A DNA stretch of 64,000 nt, taken from contig CAWBPA010000017.1 in assembly GCA_963790545.1 (NCBI GenBank), positions 1,240,001 through 1,304,000 on the forward strand. The letters are read 5' to 3'. The notes under the pieces were generated by a model. That model made no database searches. It was not told the DNA's origin and saw nothing but the letters and a program-made list of their open reading frames with translations. Below are positions 46,308 to 55,333 of the stretch, piece by piece (the first letter of the stretch is position 1; every line of letters begins with the position of its first letter). The stretch is from DATBJG01 sp963790545 (GTDB taxonomy: Bacteria > Acidobacteriota > Vicinamibacteria > Vicinamibacterales > JAMQPK01). The position numbers were made by a program, and so were the translations under genes.

Positions 46308-46537
46308 TTCTCACCCCATGACTGGAGATCCCTCCACACGTCGGCACGGGACGCCTCGTCCGGCTTCCGCTCGAGCGCTGCGATCCACTCCCGCTCGAAC
46401 CGTTCGACCGCATGCCGGTGAAGCCACTCCCGAAGCGCTTGCCGCACGATTTCCGATCGGCTGAGCCCGAGAGGTTTGCCCACACGATCGACACGAGCAA
46501 GGGTGTCGGGGTCGATCGTAACCTGCACATTCTTCAT
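46304..46537 (-). CDS. Ribbon-helix-helix antitoxin
   Basis: Intact, 77 residues. The N-terminal RHH DNA-binding fold (MKNVQVTIDPDTLARVDRVG, LGLSRSEIVRQALREWLHR) is followed by an acidic/aromatic tail (EREWIAALERKPDEASRADV) that would cover the toxin. There is no ribosome-binding site before the ATG at 46537, and the predicted -10 box is close, so the mRNA may be nearly leaderless. It probably represses its own promoter through the palindrome at 46547-46564. Confidence 0.9.
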   Translation of the reverse strand: MKNVQVTIDPDTLARVDRVGKPLGLSRSEIVRQALREWLHRHAVERFEREWIAALERKPDEASRADVWRDLQSWGEK

Positions 46538-46580
46538 ATATGAAACTATACACGATCATGTATAGATATCTCAACTCACG
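46533..46580 (-). promoter_or_regulatory. Toxin-antitoxin promoter with palindromic operator
   Basis: On the minus strand TTGAGA, an 18-base spacer and TATAGT form a promoter. Within it lies the near-perfect 18-base palindrome TATACATGATCGTGTATA (46547-46564, one mismatched pair). A second perfect palindrome, TTCATATATGAA (46533-46544), covers the start codon. This is the arrangement expected for autorepression by an RHH antitoxin. Confidence 0.65.
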
Positions 46581-46649
46581 AGACAGGACGTGTCTGGTCA
46601 TTTCTCAGTTCAGAGATTCGACAAACACGCCACCGAGTAGGCGTCCGGA

Positions 46650-46683
46650 TACCTGAAAACTGAACACTGAGAACTGAAAACGA
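46650..46683. repeat. Short-period repeat, CTGAAAACTGAACACTGAGAACTGAAAA
   Basis: Four near copies of AACTGA(A)A-type units just before the amidohydrolase gene. Same family as 14150-14272. Confidence 0.75.
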
Positions 46684-46697
46684 GTCTAAGATTCGCC

Positions 46698-48364
46698 ATG
46701 CGTTTCCTGCTCCCAGTGTTCATCGTCATCGCTGTGGTGTCCGCGCCCGCACAGCCAGTGCCGGCCGATCTCATCATCCACAACGCCCGCGTCTACACTG
46801 CGGACGATGTGCGACCGCGTGCGGAGGGGGTGGCCGTCCGCGGTGACCGTATCGTGGCGGTAGGGGCGTCCGCCGACGTGCTGACCATGCGCGGCCCGCG
46901 CTCGTCGGTCGTCGATGCCGCCGGTGCGACGGTCATCCCCGGCCTGCACGATTCGCACGGGCACTTCGTCAGCCTTGGAGCCAGCCTCCAGATTCTCCCA
47001 TTGACCGGCACGACGTCGTGGGAGCAGGTCGTCTCGATGGTGCGGCGCGCCGCCGCGACCGCGCGACCCGGCGCCTGGATTCAGGGTCGCGGCTGGGACC
47101 AGAACGACTGGTCCACACAAGAGTTTCCCAGTCACGATCTGCTGACGGCGGTCGCTCCCCGCAATCCAGTCTTCCTCACGCGAATCGACGGCCACGCGGC
47201 CGTCGTCAATCGAGCGGCGCTCGAGGCGGCGGGAGTCACGCGCGACACCGCGGATCCCGAGGGCGGCCGCATCATTCGCGACGGATCAGGCAACCCCACG
47301 GGCACACTGATTGATCAGGCGATGGGCCTCGTTTCGCGTCGCATCCCGGCGGTGAGCGATACCCAACTCGACGAGCAGATTCTGCGCGCCGATGCCGAGA
47401 CGCGCAGGCTTGGGCTGACGATGGTGCACGACGCGGGGACGGATACCCGAACCGTCGATGCCTATAGGCGGCTCATCGACGCCGGCCGGCTGCAAGACGC
47501 GACTCTATGTCATGCTGCGCGGCTCGCTCGACATGCTGCGTCCCCACTTCGCACGTGGGCCGATCACTGATGCCGGACCACGGCTCGCGGTGCGCGCGAT
47601 TAAGATTAGCGCCGACGGCGCGCTCGGCTCGCGCGGCGCGGCGCTGCTCGAGCCGTATGCCGACGAGCCCGGCAACACCGGCATTCTCACGACGCCGCCG
47701 GACCAGATCTACGCGCAGACGCTCGAGGCGTCGAAGGCCGGATTCCAGACCTGCATCCACGCTATCGGCGACCGCGCGAACCGGCTCGTCATGGACGTCT
47801 TCGAGCGCGTGCAGCGCGAGGTCCCCGGCGCGCGCGACCTGCGCATGCGCAACGAGCACGCGCAGATTCTCGATGCGGCCGAGATCCCGCGCTTCGCCAG
47901 GCTGAACGTCATCGCCTCGATGCAGGCAACGCACGCCACCTCCGACATGCTCTGGGTGCCGGCGCGCGTCGGCCCGCAGCGCGCCGAGGAGGGCGCCTAC
48001 GCGTGGCAGAAGCTGATTCAGAGCGGGGCGATGATTGCGAACGGCTCCGACTTTCCCGTGGAGTCGGCCAACCCGATGCTCGGCTTCTATGCCGCGATCA
48101 CGCGCCAGGACCCGACGGGTCAGCCCGGAGGGCGGCTGGATGCCCGCCGAGCGCCTGACTCGCGAGCAGGCCTTGAAGTCGTTCACGATCAACGCCGCCT
48201 ATGCCGCGCACGCAGAGAAAGAACTCGGCTCGCTCACCGTTGGCAAGCTGGCGGATATCCTGATCCTCTCGAAGGACATCATGGAGGTGCCGCCGCGCGA
48301 GATCCTGACGACGACGGTCAGAAAGACGATCATCGCCGGCCACACCGTCTACGAGCAGAAGTAG
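46698..48364 (+). CDS. Exported amidohydrolase, YtcJ-like (two frameshifts)
   Basis: MRFLLPVFIVIAVVSAPAQP is a signal peptide. The metal-dependent amidohydrolase core shows ADLIIHNARVYTADDVRPRA, VIPGLHDSHGHFVSLGASLQ (HxH-type ligand), GLTMVHDAGTDTRTV, IKISADGALGSRGAALLEPY, FQTCIHAIGDRANRLVMDVF, RNEHAQILDAAEIPRFARL, MIANGSDFPVESANPMLGFY and TVGKLADILILSKDIMEVP. Frame changes near 47500 and 48128. About 555 residues when joined, normal for the family. Such enzymes hydrolyse amide or related bonds of secondary metabolites; the substrate is unknown. Confidence 0.88.
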
Positions 48365-48445
48365 CGATGTGCGAAAATTCACGCCAAGTATGGACCCTGA
48401 TCAGTTGCGGATTGTCGTGCGCTTGGGTGCGCCAATACAAAGGGG

Positions 48446-49238
48446 ATGGGTGTGAACCGAGGGTCTCGTAATCTGATGTGGGCTGTCGCCGTGTTGCTGG
48501 CGACGCTGCTGGGTTCCGCGACCATGCGCGGTCAACGTGGTGGGCCGCCTCAGCAGCCACCGTCGTCGTCCAGGGCTGCCGCTCCTGTGGACCTCACCGG
48601 GTATTGGGTGTCTCTCGTCACCGAGGATTGGCGTTATCGGATGGTAACGCCCCTGAGAGGTGACTACATCGGCGTCCCGTTGAACTCCACGGGCCGCAAG
48701 GTGGCTGACGCGTGGGATCCGGCCAGAGATGAAGCGACCGGCGAGCAGTGCAGAGCGCATGGAGCGGGTGGAATCATGCGCATCCCCGGGCGGCTCCACA
48801 TCACCTGGCAGGACGAAGAAACGATCAAGCTCGAGACCGACGCAGGAATGCAGACGCGCGCGTTTGCGTTTCGCACGCCCCGTACAGCCAAGCGGTGGTT
48901 GGCAGGGCGTGTCGGTGGCCAGCTGGGATCGCGCCACGAGCGTGATGGGCGCCAGGGGATTTTTCGCCGCCGCTCTGCCGCCAGGCGGTTCGTTGAAGGT
49001 CGTCACCACCGGGATGAAACCCGGATATCTCCGAAAGAACGGCGTACCCTACAGCGCCAGCGCGGTGATGACGGAATATTTCGACCGGCTCGATCTCCCG
49101 AATGGTGACGCGCTGCTCGTCGTGTCGACGGAGCTCGTCGACCCGGCCTACCTGACACAGCCATTCTGGACGAGCACGCACTTCAAGAAGCAGAGCGATG
49201 CGTCGGGCTGGAATCCAACGCCGTGCTCGGCTCGATAA
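48446..49238 (+). CDS. Exported protein, divergent 'PWGDPDLQG'-related (one frameshift)
   Basis: Signal peptide region NLMWAVAVLLATLLGSATMR. Blocks: VDLTGYWVSLVTEDWRYRMV, PLNSTGRKVADAWDPARDEA, GEQCRAHGAGGIMRIPGRLH, ITWQDEETIKLETDAGMQTR. After an indel near 48885 come ATSVMGARGFFAAALPPGGS, LKVVTTGMKPGYLRKNGVPY and STELVDPAYLTQPFWTST. The last part aligns with the same region of the fusion protein at 49292 (LEVRTTHLKQGWLRRNGLP) and more weakly with the GDTLVVETTNF core of the PWGDPDLQG proteins. GTG 48452 may be the true start (GGGG six bases upstream). About 264 residues. Function unknown. Confidence 0.72.
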
Positions 49239-49291
49239 TGGCAGGCCCCGGACCAGCCAGCGGGCGTGCGATGGTGCGCTCAGGAGTGCCG

Positions 49292-51124
49292 ATGAAGACC
49301 TCAGTTCACATCGTTTCGTGCGTGTGTGTTCTCCTGATGTGTGTCGGGCTGCTCGGCCAGGCACCGCCTGCCGGCCGAGACGCTCCCTCGCCAGCGCTGG
49401 ACATCTCCGGATACTGGACCTCCGCACTGCACGAGGATGCGATGGAGCGCGGAGCGGGTCCCGAGACCGCCGATTACGGGGGATTTCCGATCAACGAGGC
49501 CGCGCGCTTGTTTGGGCTCTCCTATAACGCATCCCGTGTGACGCTGCGACACCACCAGTGCGACGGATACGTCGCCCCCTACCAGATTCGCGCCATTGGA
49601 AACGCGAGAGCGTGGGAAGAGAGGGATCCGCACACGCATCGCTTGATTGCCATTCATTGGTACAACCAGACGTTCGAGGGAAAGCGGACAATCTGGATGG
49701 ATGGTCGCCCGCACCCGCCGGCGTACGCGTCTCACAGCTGGATGGGCTTTTCGACGGGACGATTCGTAGGCCACGCCCTCGAGGTCCGGACGACTCACCT
49801 CAAGCAGGGCTGGCTTCGGCGCAATGGGCTTCCCGAAAGCGATCAAGCAACAGTCTTGGAGTTCTTTGTTCGCCACGGGGACCACCTGACGCATACGGCG
49901 GTCGTCACCGACCCTGTCTATCTGACGGAACCGCTCATCAAGACGACGGATTTCTTCCGTCAGCCCGTAGACCATCAGAACTGGTTGTTCCCTTGCGACG
50001 ACGGCGAGCAGATCGCGGGCCGAGCGGCGGACGAAGTGCCGAACTATCTCTTTGGGCAGAACCCGTTCTTCAGAGAGTTCGGGGACCGGTACCGTGTGCC
50101 GCTCGTCGCGTATCTCGGCGGGGCCGAGACCATGTACCCTCGTTCCACGACTCGATCCGACGCGGCGACAGATGCCGAAGGTATTGCCAGGACCAGACCT
50201 GCCGCAGGAATTCACCTGACGAGCCAGGCCGTGGACCCTGAGCCACGTGACGGCGAGATTCACGTGTGGCCGATCCGCAACAACCTTTACATGCTCGTCG
50301 GCGACGAAGGCAATATCGTCGTGCAGATCGGGACCGAAGGACCGCTGGTGGTCGATACGGGCACGGGCCGCTTGGCGGACAAGACCATCGCGGCCATTCG
50401 CCAGTTGAGCGACAAGCCGATCCAGTTCATTGCCAATACCAGCTTCCGTGAGGACCGATCAGGCGGCAACGCGAAGCTGCGAGCATCGGGGTCCGATCCC
50501 AGCCTCAGAGGAACTTTCTTTTCACTTCAATTTCGGGACGCAGGAATTGGCGCGACGATCATCTCGCATCAGAACGTCCAGAGCCGAATGATCGCGCTCG
50601 AGCGTCCTGCCGAAGCCATTCCCAGCGATACGTTCGTGGAAGACCGCAGACGGACTTTTCACAACGACGACGCTATCGAGATGTTCTGGGAACCGAACGC
50701 GGTGACCGATGGGGACAGCATCGTGCATTTTCGACGCGCCGATGTGATCGTCACCGGGAACATCTTCACGACGACCCACTACCCGCGCATTGATCCAAGC
50801 GATGGCGGCAGCATTGAGGGTGAAATCAAGGCGCTCAACGACATTCTCGCCCGGACCGTCTACCGCCACCAGGGCGAGGGCGGCACGTTGGTCGTTCCGG
50901 GCCATGGGTACCTGTCGGATGAGCACGAGGTGGTCGAATACCGGGATATGGTCGTGATCGTTCGCGACCGGATTCGGGCGCTGGTGAACTCGGGCGCAAC
51001 GCTCGATCAAGTCAAGGCGGCAAGACCCACCGCTGATTACGACACCCGGTACGGGGCAACGTCCGGCCCGTGGGCAACCGACAGATTCATCGAAGCGGTA
51101 TACAGAAGCCTCACGCGACGGTAG
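49292..51124 (+). CDS. Fusion of a 'PWGDPDLQG'-related domain to an MBL-fold domain with degenerate metal site
   Basis: Intact, 610 residues from ATG 49292 (AGGAG five bases upstream). MKTSVHIVSCVCVLLMCVGL is a signal peptide. The first 270 residues carry LDISGYWTSALHEDAMERGA, RTIWMDGRPHPPAYASHSWM, STGRFVGHALEVRTTHLK and VTDPVYLTEPLIKTTDFF. The second half is MBL-like: YMLVGDEGNIVVQIGTEGPL, VDTGTGRLADKTIAAIRQL, VPGHGYLSDEHEVVEYRDMV. Where zinc MBL enzymes have HxHxDH, this protein reads NTSFREDRSGGN, so three of four ligands are gone. It may be non-catalytic or use other residues. Its end overlaps the helicase gene by 14 bases, tail to tail. Confidence 0.85.
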   Translation: MKTSVHIVSCVCVLLMCVGLLGQAPPAGRDAPSPALDISGYWTSALHEDAMERGAGPETADYGGFPINEAARLFGLSYNASRVTLRHHQCDGYVAPYQIRAIGNARAWEERDPHTHRLIAIHWYNQTFEGKRTIWMDGRPHPPAYASHSWMGFSTGRFVGHALEVRTTHLKQGWLRRNGLPESDQATVLEFFVRHGDHLTHTAVVTDPVYLTEPLIKTTDFFRQPVDHQNWLFPCDDGEQIAGRAADEVPNYLFGQNPFFREFGDRYRVPLVAYLGGAETMYPRSTTRSDAATDAEGIARTRPAAGIHLTSQAVDPEPRDGEIHVWPIRNNLYMLVGDEGNIVVQIGTEGPLVVDTGTGRLADKTIAAIRQLSDKPIQFIANTSFREDRSGGNAKLRASGSDPSLRGTFFSLQFRDAGIGATIISHQNVQSRMIALERPAEAIPSDTFVEDRRRTFHNDDAIEMFWEPNAVTDGDSIVHFRRADVIVTGNIFTTTHYPRIDPSDGGSIEGEIKALNDILARTVYRHQGEGGTLVVPGHGYLSDEHEVVEYRDMVVIVRDRIRALVNSGATLDQVKAARPTADYDTRYGATSGPWATDRFIEAVYRSLTRR

Positions 51125-52427
51125 ACCGTTCGAGTTTGGGTTCAGGCGTGTGGCTGTTGCTGGCCGATGTCCGCGCGTCGGAGAAACGAATGTTGAGCGA
51201 CCGCTCGATGGTTCGAAGGTCCCCGAGTTCTTCAAGGCCGACCAGCGTGAGGGCTGTACCGGCGGCGTCTGCGCGGCCCGTGCGGCCGACACGGTGAAGG
51301 TAGGCCTCAGGGCTGTCGGGCAGGTCATAGTTGACCACGTGACCGATGCCGTCGATGTCGAGACCACGTGCCGCGATGTCGGTGGCCACGAGCGCGGTGT
51401 AGCGTCCACTTCGGAATCCTTCGATCGCTGCGCTCCGCTGACCCTGCGTCCGGTCGCCGTGAATCGCGGCACAGCGCACGCCAGCCCTCGTGAGCCGTCG
51501 ACTGAGACGCTCGGCACCGTGCTTCGTTCTGGTGAAGACGAGTGTCGAACCGCCCGTGCGACGAAGGAACGTGGCCAGCCAGGTTGTCTTGTCCGACGCG
51601 GCTATCTGATGCATGTGATGTGCGATGGCGCCTGGAAGCCTGACGCCGCTGCCAGTTCGGATCATCTGGGGGTCGCGCATGATCTGCGAGGCCGAATGGA
51701 ACACGTCGTCAGACATCGTCGCCGAAAAGAACAGCGTCTGGCGCACGCTCGGCAGGCCCTCGACGATGCGTCGGACATCGGGCCAGAAACCCATGTCGAG
51801 CATCCGGTCGGCTTCATCGAGCACCAGCACTTCCAAACCATCAAATCGCGTCACGCTGCTCCGAACATGATCCAGCAGTCGCCCGGGGGTGGCCACGACC
51901 AGGTCGGCCGGGGCGCGAAGCGCATGCGACTGAGCAGCCGCGCCGACACCGCCGTAGACCGCCACACTCGACAACCCCGTGTCATAGGCGAATCCATCCA
52001 CGTCGCTGTCAATTTGGACGGCCAGCTCGCGCGTCGGCGCAAGGATGAGTACCCTCGTCGAGGTCTGTCGGACCGGGGCATCCGCGCGTGAGCCGGCTGT
52101 CAGCAGGCGCTGCAGGATCGGCAGCAGGAACGCCGCGGTCTTGCCCGTGCCCGTTTGAGCGCACGCAATCACGTCCGCCCCCGCCAGGATCAGCGGGAAC
52201 GTCGCGCTCTGGATCGGAGTGGTTTGCTCGAAGCCCCGCGCTGCGACGGCTCGAAGGAGCCGCTCGTCCAATTCGAGCGCGGCAAACTGGAGCGGCGCCG
52301 GATCGTGCGCGATCCATTGAACGGCGGCGGGCGGTGCCGGCCGCGGTGTCTGACGACGGTGAATGGTAGACGAATGCTGGCGTCGTCCGGGGCGCGAACG
52401 ACGACGAGACGAACTGTGTGGATGCAA
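51111..52427 (-). CDS. DEAD-box ATP-dependent RNA helicase, RhlE-like
   Basis: Intact, 438 residues from TTG 52427; the start is uncertain because the first 40 residues are low-complexity and Arg-rich. All DEAD-box motifs are present: Q motif GFEQTTPIQ, motif I AQTGTGKT, Ia PTRELA, II VLDEADRMLDMGF, III FSATM, IV LVFTRTKHGAERL, V ATDIAARGLDIDGI, VI HRVGRTGRA. Cytoplasmic, remodels RNA (ribosome assembly or mRNA decay). The C-terminal tail is short, without the basic extension of some RhlE proteins. Confidence 0.93.
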   Translation of the reverse strand: MHPHSSSRRRSRPGRRQHSSTIHRRQTPRPAPPAAVQWIAHDPAPLQFAALELDERLLRAVAARGFEQTTPIQSATFPLILAGADVIACAQTGTGKTAAFLLPILQRLLTAGSRADAPVRQTSTRVLILAPTRELAVQIDSDVDGFAYDTGLSSVAVYGGVGAAAQSHALRAPADLVVATPGRLLDHVRSSVTRFDGLEVLVLDEADRMLDMGFWPDVRRIVEGLPSVRQTLFFSATMSDDVFHSASQIMRDPQMIRTGSGVRLPGAIAHHMHQIAASDKTTWLATFLRRTGGSTLVFTRTKHGAERLSRRLTRAGVRCAAIHGDRTQGQRSAAIEGFRSGRYTALVATDIAARGLDIDGIGHVVNYDLPDSPEAYLHRVGRTGRADAAGTALTLVGLEELGDLRTIERSLNIRFSDARTSASNSHTPEPKLERSTVA

Positions 52428-52600
52428 ATGGACTATTGAACGTGAGGGCGCTCTTTTTGAGCGAGAGTCAACGGGCAGGATGGCTCCGGAGAAATCTCAA
52501 TACCTACGCTCTAAACCTCCTTCGTTATTATCTCACACTTCAGGTCCATCACCTTTGCCGTCGATCATGGGCAAAATCGAGCAACAATTGGCAACCAGCC

Positions 52601-53515
52601 CTATTTCCGCTTGATGACGATTACGCTGATGTCATCGGAAGGCTGGCCGAACGCCAGGACGTCCTGGTTGATGGCTTCAAAGATCTCCTTTGCACTCCGC
52701 TCCTTGACCTGACTGAGCGTCCTTTCAAGACGATCCGGAAAGTAAGCCTCGGTCCGCGTGGCGTGTTCCGACAGGCCGTCCGTATGCAGCAGCAGAATGT
52801 CGCCCTCTCCCATCAGCATCCACTCGTTCAGTTGATAGTGATCTTTGAAGCCCAGCACGCTGTTCGTCGTGTGGCGGTCGGTCACGTGGAGCGATGGCAG
52901 AAGCCCGATAGGAGGGAACGACACACAGAGGTCTTGACTGACCTCCATGAAACGATCGTACCGTTTGGAGAAGACGGCGGGCAGCGGCTGTGCCGCGGAA
53001 ATGAACCTGAACATCGCGTCGTCCGAGATTTCTCCATAAATCATGGAGATGAACTTGCGCTCGCCGGATGATTTGTGGAAGCGCGTGTTCAGATTCTCAA
53101 AGAGCCGCTTCGTGATATGCCCGAACATATCCAATTCGTAGATCGACCCCAGAAGAAACGCCTGGTGCATCATGGCCGCTAGTAGCGCATCGGTGACCTG
53201 ATGCCCCTCGACATCAATGACCACGATCCCAGCCATTTTCTGGCAGCGCTTCAGGTTCTCAACAAGCTCGGGCTTCCCTTCGTGGATCGCACGGTTGATT
53301 CTGGCCTGGAGATCGTACCGTTGTTTGAAATCGACATAGATGATGTGATCGCCACCTACGGATCCGTTGAGTGCGAGGGTGCCACCGAACACATCGATTC
53401 CCGCGATGTCGGGAAGTTCACCCGGCTGGGGCATGAGGTACTTGGCAATATCCTCGAAGTTGTTCAGCTCGTCGGTCAAATGCTCAAGCAAGGTTCCCAT
53501 CTCGGGTCGATGCAT
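52601..53515 (-). CDS. SpoIIE-type PP2C phosphatase
   Basis: Intact, 304 residues from ATG 53515 (GAAGGA seven bases upstream). Conserved blocks: GELPDIAGIDVFGGTLALNG, VVIDVEGHQVTDALLAAMMH (metal-binding and helical switch region), KFISMIYGEISDDAMFRFIS, LLLHTDGLSEHATR, and FGQPSDDISVIVIKRK. The usual D-x-D-G pair is seen as VDVEGH and HTDGLSE. Usually dephosphorylates anti-anti-sigma (STAS) proteins in partner-switching networks. No STAS or kinase partner is in the window. The N-terminal 40 residues form a separate helix. Confidence 0.9.
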   Translation of the reverse strand: MHRPEMGTLLEHLTDELNNFEDIAKYLMPQPGELPDIAGIDVFGGTLALNGSVGGDHIIYVDFKQRYDLQARINRAIHEGKPELVENLKRCQKMAGIVVIDVEGHQVTDALLAAMMHQAFLLGSIYELDMFGHITKRLFENLNTRFHKSSGERKFISMIYGEISDDAMFRFISAAQPLPAVFSKRYDRFMEVSQDLCVSFPPIGLLPSLHVTDRHTTNSVLGFKDHYQLNEWMLMGEGDILLLHTDGLSEHATRTEAYFPDRLERTLSQVKERSAKEIFEAINQDVLAFGQPSDDISVIVIKRK

Positions 53516-53839
53516 CGATGTGTCCTTCTCTTGACGGATCGCGTACGTTTGGCGGGTCCGCGTAACTATGACACTGCTGATGTGTGGGCGAAGGCTTGTC
53601 AACGATTGGTCGTCAGTGGTTTCTCACACTGTCGATTGTGACAACCGTGATCATTCAACTGCCGGTGCAAGGATGGTTCCAGCGGGCGCTATGCGGTGAC
53701 ACCTCCAATCGCTTCGGGCAACTGAGCGGACACACCGACTCGAGCAGTCGACAGACGGACTGATTTGTCGCCGGATGGGGCGTGAAGGGACAGGTCTGTC
53801 GGTTTTGCAAATGGTTGTCGCCTGATCGCCGAAGGCTCT

Positions 53840-54181
53840 CTATCGTCGTTGCGACCAGGTTGGTCCGGTACGGTCCGGGACGTCGAGCGCGGTAAACACG
53901 CCGAGCGCTTCCATCTGTGTAACCAGTTCGTCCCGGCGGGCTTCGAGCTCCGCGATCTTCTGTTGTTGACTAATCTGATGGCGTTCGTAAATGAGCATCT
54001 CGCTCCAGTACTCCATCATCAGGTACCGCGAGGGCCGGGTCTGGTCGCGCAGGAATGAGCTGCCCAGGTATGAGCGACTGTGACGGTTCATCGCAGACCA
54101 GGCGCCGTTGGCGCCATAGAACTCCTCGAACTCGGCATTGCACCCGCTGCTCACCTCGAATTGCCAAACGATTGCAATCAT
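53840..54181 (-). CDS. Small ABM-like (dimeric alpha-beta barrel) protein
   Basis: Intact, 113 residues; GGAG eight bases before ATG 54181. MIAIVWQFEVSSGCNAEFEE and NRHSRSYLGSSFLRDQTRP fit the antibiotic-biosynthesis-monooxygenase-like fold. A C-terminal coiled-coil helix (QQQKIAELEARRDELVTQME) is an addition. Activity unknown; many relatives are non-catalytic. Upstream 53516-53839 holds no gene I can support. Confidence 0.75.
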   Translation of the reverse strand: MIAIVWQFEVSSGCNAEFEEFYGANGAWSAMNRHSRSYLGSSFLRDQTRPSRYLMMEYWSEMLIYERHQISQQQKIAELEARRDELVTQMEALGVFTALDVPDRTGPTWSQRR

Positions 54182-54226
54182 TGCGGTAGCTCCGACGGAA
54201 GATGCACGTACCGTGCCTTTTTGTGT

Positions 54227-54374
54227 TATAATCTGCCAATTCGAATTTAGCCGCTACGCTTTCCCCGCTGTTTGAGCCGACCGAGCTGTTCCTCGACTCG
54301 TTCCTCACACTACGCTGCAGGCAGAGTGGATGGTCCACTCAGGCTAGGTTCTATTAGAGGTAGGAGAGAAATTC
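54227..54374 (+). promoter_or_regulatory. Promoter -10 box and long leader of the RRM gene
   Basis: An exact TATAAT at 54227-54232 has no clear -35 box; predicted transcription near 54239 leaves about 135 bases of leader before ATG 54375, with GGAG nine bases before it. A long leader on a small RNA-binding protein could hold a temperature-sensitive fold. Confidence 0.45.
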
Positions 54375-54680
54375 ATGAGTCGGAAATTGTTCGTCGGTAA
54401 CCTCCCGTTCAGCACCAGCGAGGGCGAGCTCCAGGACCTGTTCGAGCAGGCGGGCGCCATCGAATCGGTGCGCGTCATGCGGGACATGGCAACCGGGCGT
54501 GCGCGCGGGTTCGCGTTCGTCGAGATGCAAACGGAAGAGGATGCCCAGACGGCCATTCAGCGGTTCAATGGGACCGAACTCGGCGGGCGCGCCATCGTCG
54601 TCAACGAAGCGCGGCCCAAGCCGGAATTTGCCGGGGCCGGCGGCGGCCGGGGTCCGAGCCGTCGCGAACCGCGCTGGTAG
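54375..54680 (+). CDS. RRM-domain RNA-binding protein
   Basis: Intact, 101 residues. A single RNA recognition motif: RNP2 KLFVGNLPFSTSEGELQDLF, RNP1 RGFAFVEMQTEEDAQTAIQ, and a final strand GRAIVVNEARP. A short Gly/Arg tail (AGAGGGRGPSRREPRW) resembles bacterial and cyanobacterial Rbp proteins. Binds RNA, probably as a chaperone under stress or cold. Confidence 0.95.
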   Translation: MSRKLFVGNLPFSTSEGELQDLFEQAGAIESVRVMRDMATGRARGFAFVEMQTEEDAQTAIQRFNGTELGGRAIVVNEARPKPEFAGAGGGRGPSRREPRW

Positions 54681-54771
54681 TCCTTCAGGATCGGTCATCG
54701 ACGCCCGGCGGATCACACCGCCGGGCATGTTCAGGCAGTCGGTCACACTCGTCACAAAGACAGAGGCGCTC

Positions 54772-54963
54772 ATGCCCCCTCCGGCCAAGAAAAGTGCTTC
54801 CGAGCTGCAGACCCAGGAAAACGAAGTCTACAAGTCGCTACGGGCGTGGTACATGATCCCCGGAATTCAGCGAGAACTCCGCAACAAGGAAAATGAAGCG
54901 GTGCAGACCGTCCTCGAGACGCTCGACCGACGACGGAGAACTCGCATGGCCAACGACAGCTAG
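54772..54963 (+). CDS. Small helical protein of unknown function
   Basis: 63 residues from ATG 54772 with GAGG five bases upstream. MPPPAKKSASELQTQENEVY, then SLRAWYMIPGIQRELRNKEN and a basic tail DRRRRTRMANDS. Predicted all-helical, no signal. Codon bias matches neighbours, so it is probably real. No family recognised. Confidence 0.6.
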   Translation: MPPPAKKSASELQTQENEVYKSLRAWYMIPGIQRELRNKENEAVQTVLETLDRRRRTRMANDS

Positions 54964-54967
54964 GCGC

Positions 54968-55138
54968 GCTCGAGGGAGCGGCGCGGGGCCCGGGGGCTCC
55001 CGCCCTTCGACGGGCTCTGGGCGCCCCGAGTGCATCGAAGGGCGCAAGCGCCGCCTTCGCTCTCCGAGCTACGGCGAGCCTCGCCGGAGCCTTGGCGTAG
55101 GCGGGACCGAGCCGGGTTGCGGGGCGGAGCCGTGAAAT
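54968..55138. repeat. GC-rich intergenic repeat (CCCTTCGACGGGCTC / CGAAGGGCGCAAGC)
   Basis: Very GC-rich DNA with the words CCCTTCGAC, CGAGTGCATCGAAGGGCG and GCTACGGCGAGCCTCGCCGG, partly self-complementary. A related stretch lies at 3345-3385. Confidence 0.55.
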
Positions 55139-55144
55139 CGCGAA

Positions 55145-55333
55145 TCAATCCTCTCGCGGTGGCTGCGGGCCCGGGATGATATCGGCGATGTCGGCATCGA
55201 CACCCTGGATTCTGGGGGTCGCGGCGCGCCGAGCTTTCGCCTCGAGGCGCCGTTCCGCCTTCAACTTCTGTTTCTCCTTGCGGCCTTGCTCTCGGTGCCG
55301 TTTCTGCTGCGATGGACGGGATCGATTGACCAT
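55145..55333 (-). CDS. Small highly charged coiled-coil protein
   Basis: 62 residues from ATG 55333 (GGAG seven bases upstream). MVNRSRPSQQKRHREQGRKE runs into KQKLKAERRLEAKARRAAT, a strongly basic helix, then a short acidic tail GVDADIADIIPG. Resembles small Lys/Arg-rich proteins seen across several bacterial phyla; possibly nucleic-acid or ribosome binding (inference). Confidence 0.65.
   Translation of the reverse strand: MVNRSRPSQQKRHREQGRKEKQKLKAERRLEAKARRAATPRIQGVDADIADIIPGPQPPRED

Noticed and set aside
53516..53839. Gap between the SpoIIE-like and ABM-like genes
   Set aside because: No open frame with a ribosome-binding site, no repeat family and no clear promoter could be supported.
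54968..55138. Possible small GC-rich gene
   Set aside because: Translations in all frames are low-complexity and the DNA is self-complementary repeat; no ribosome-binding site.
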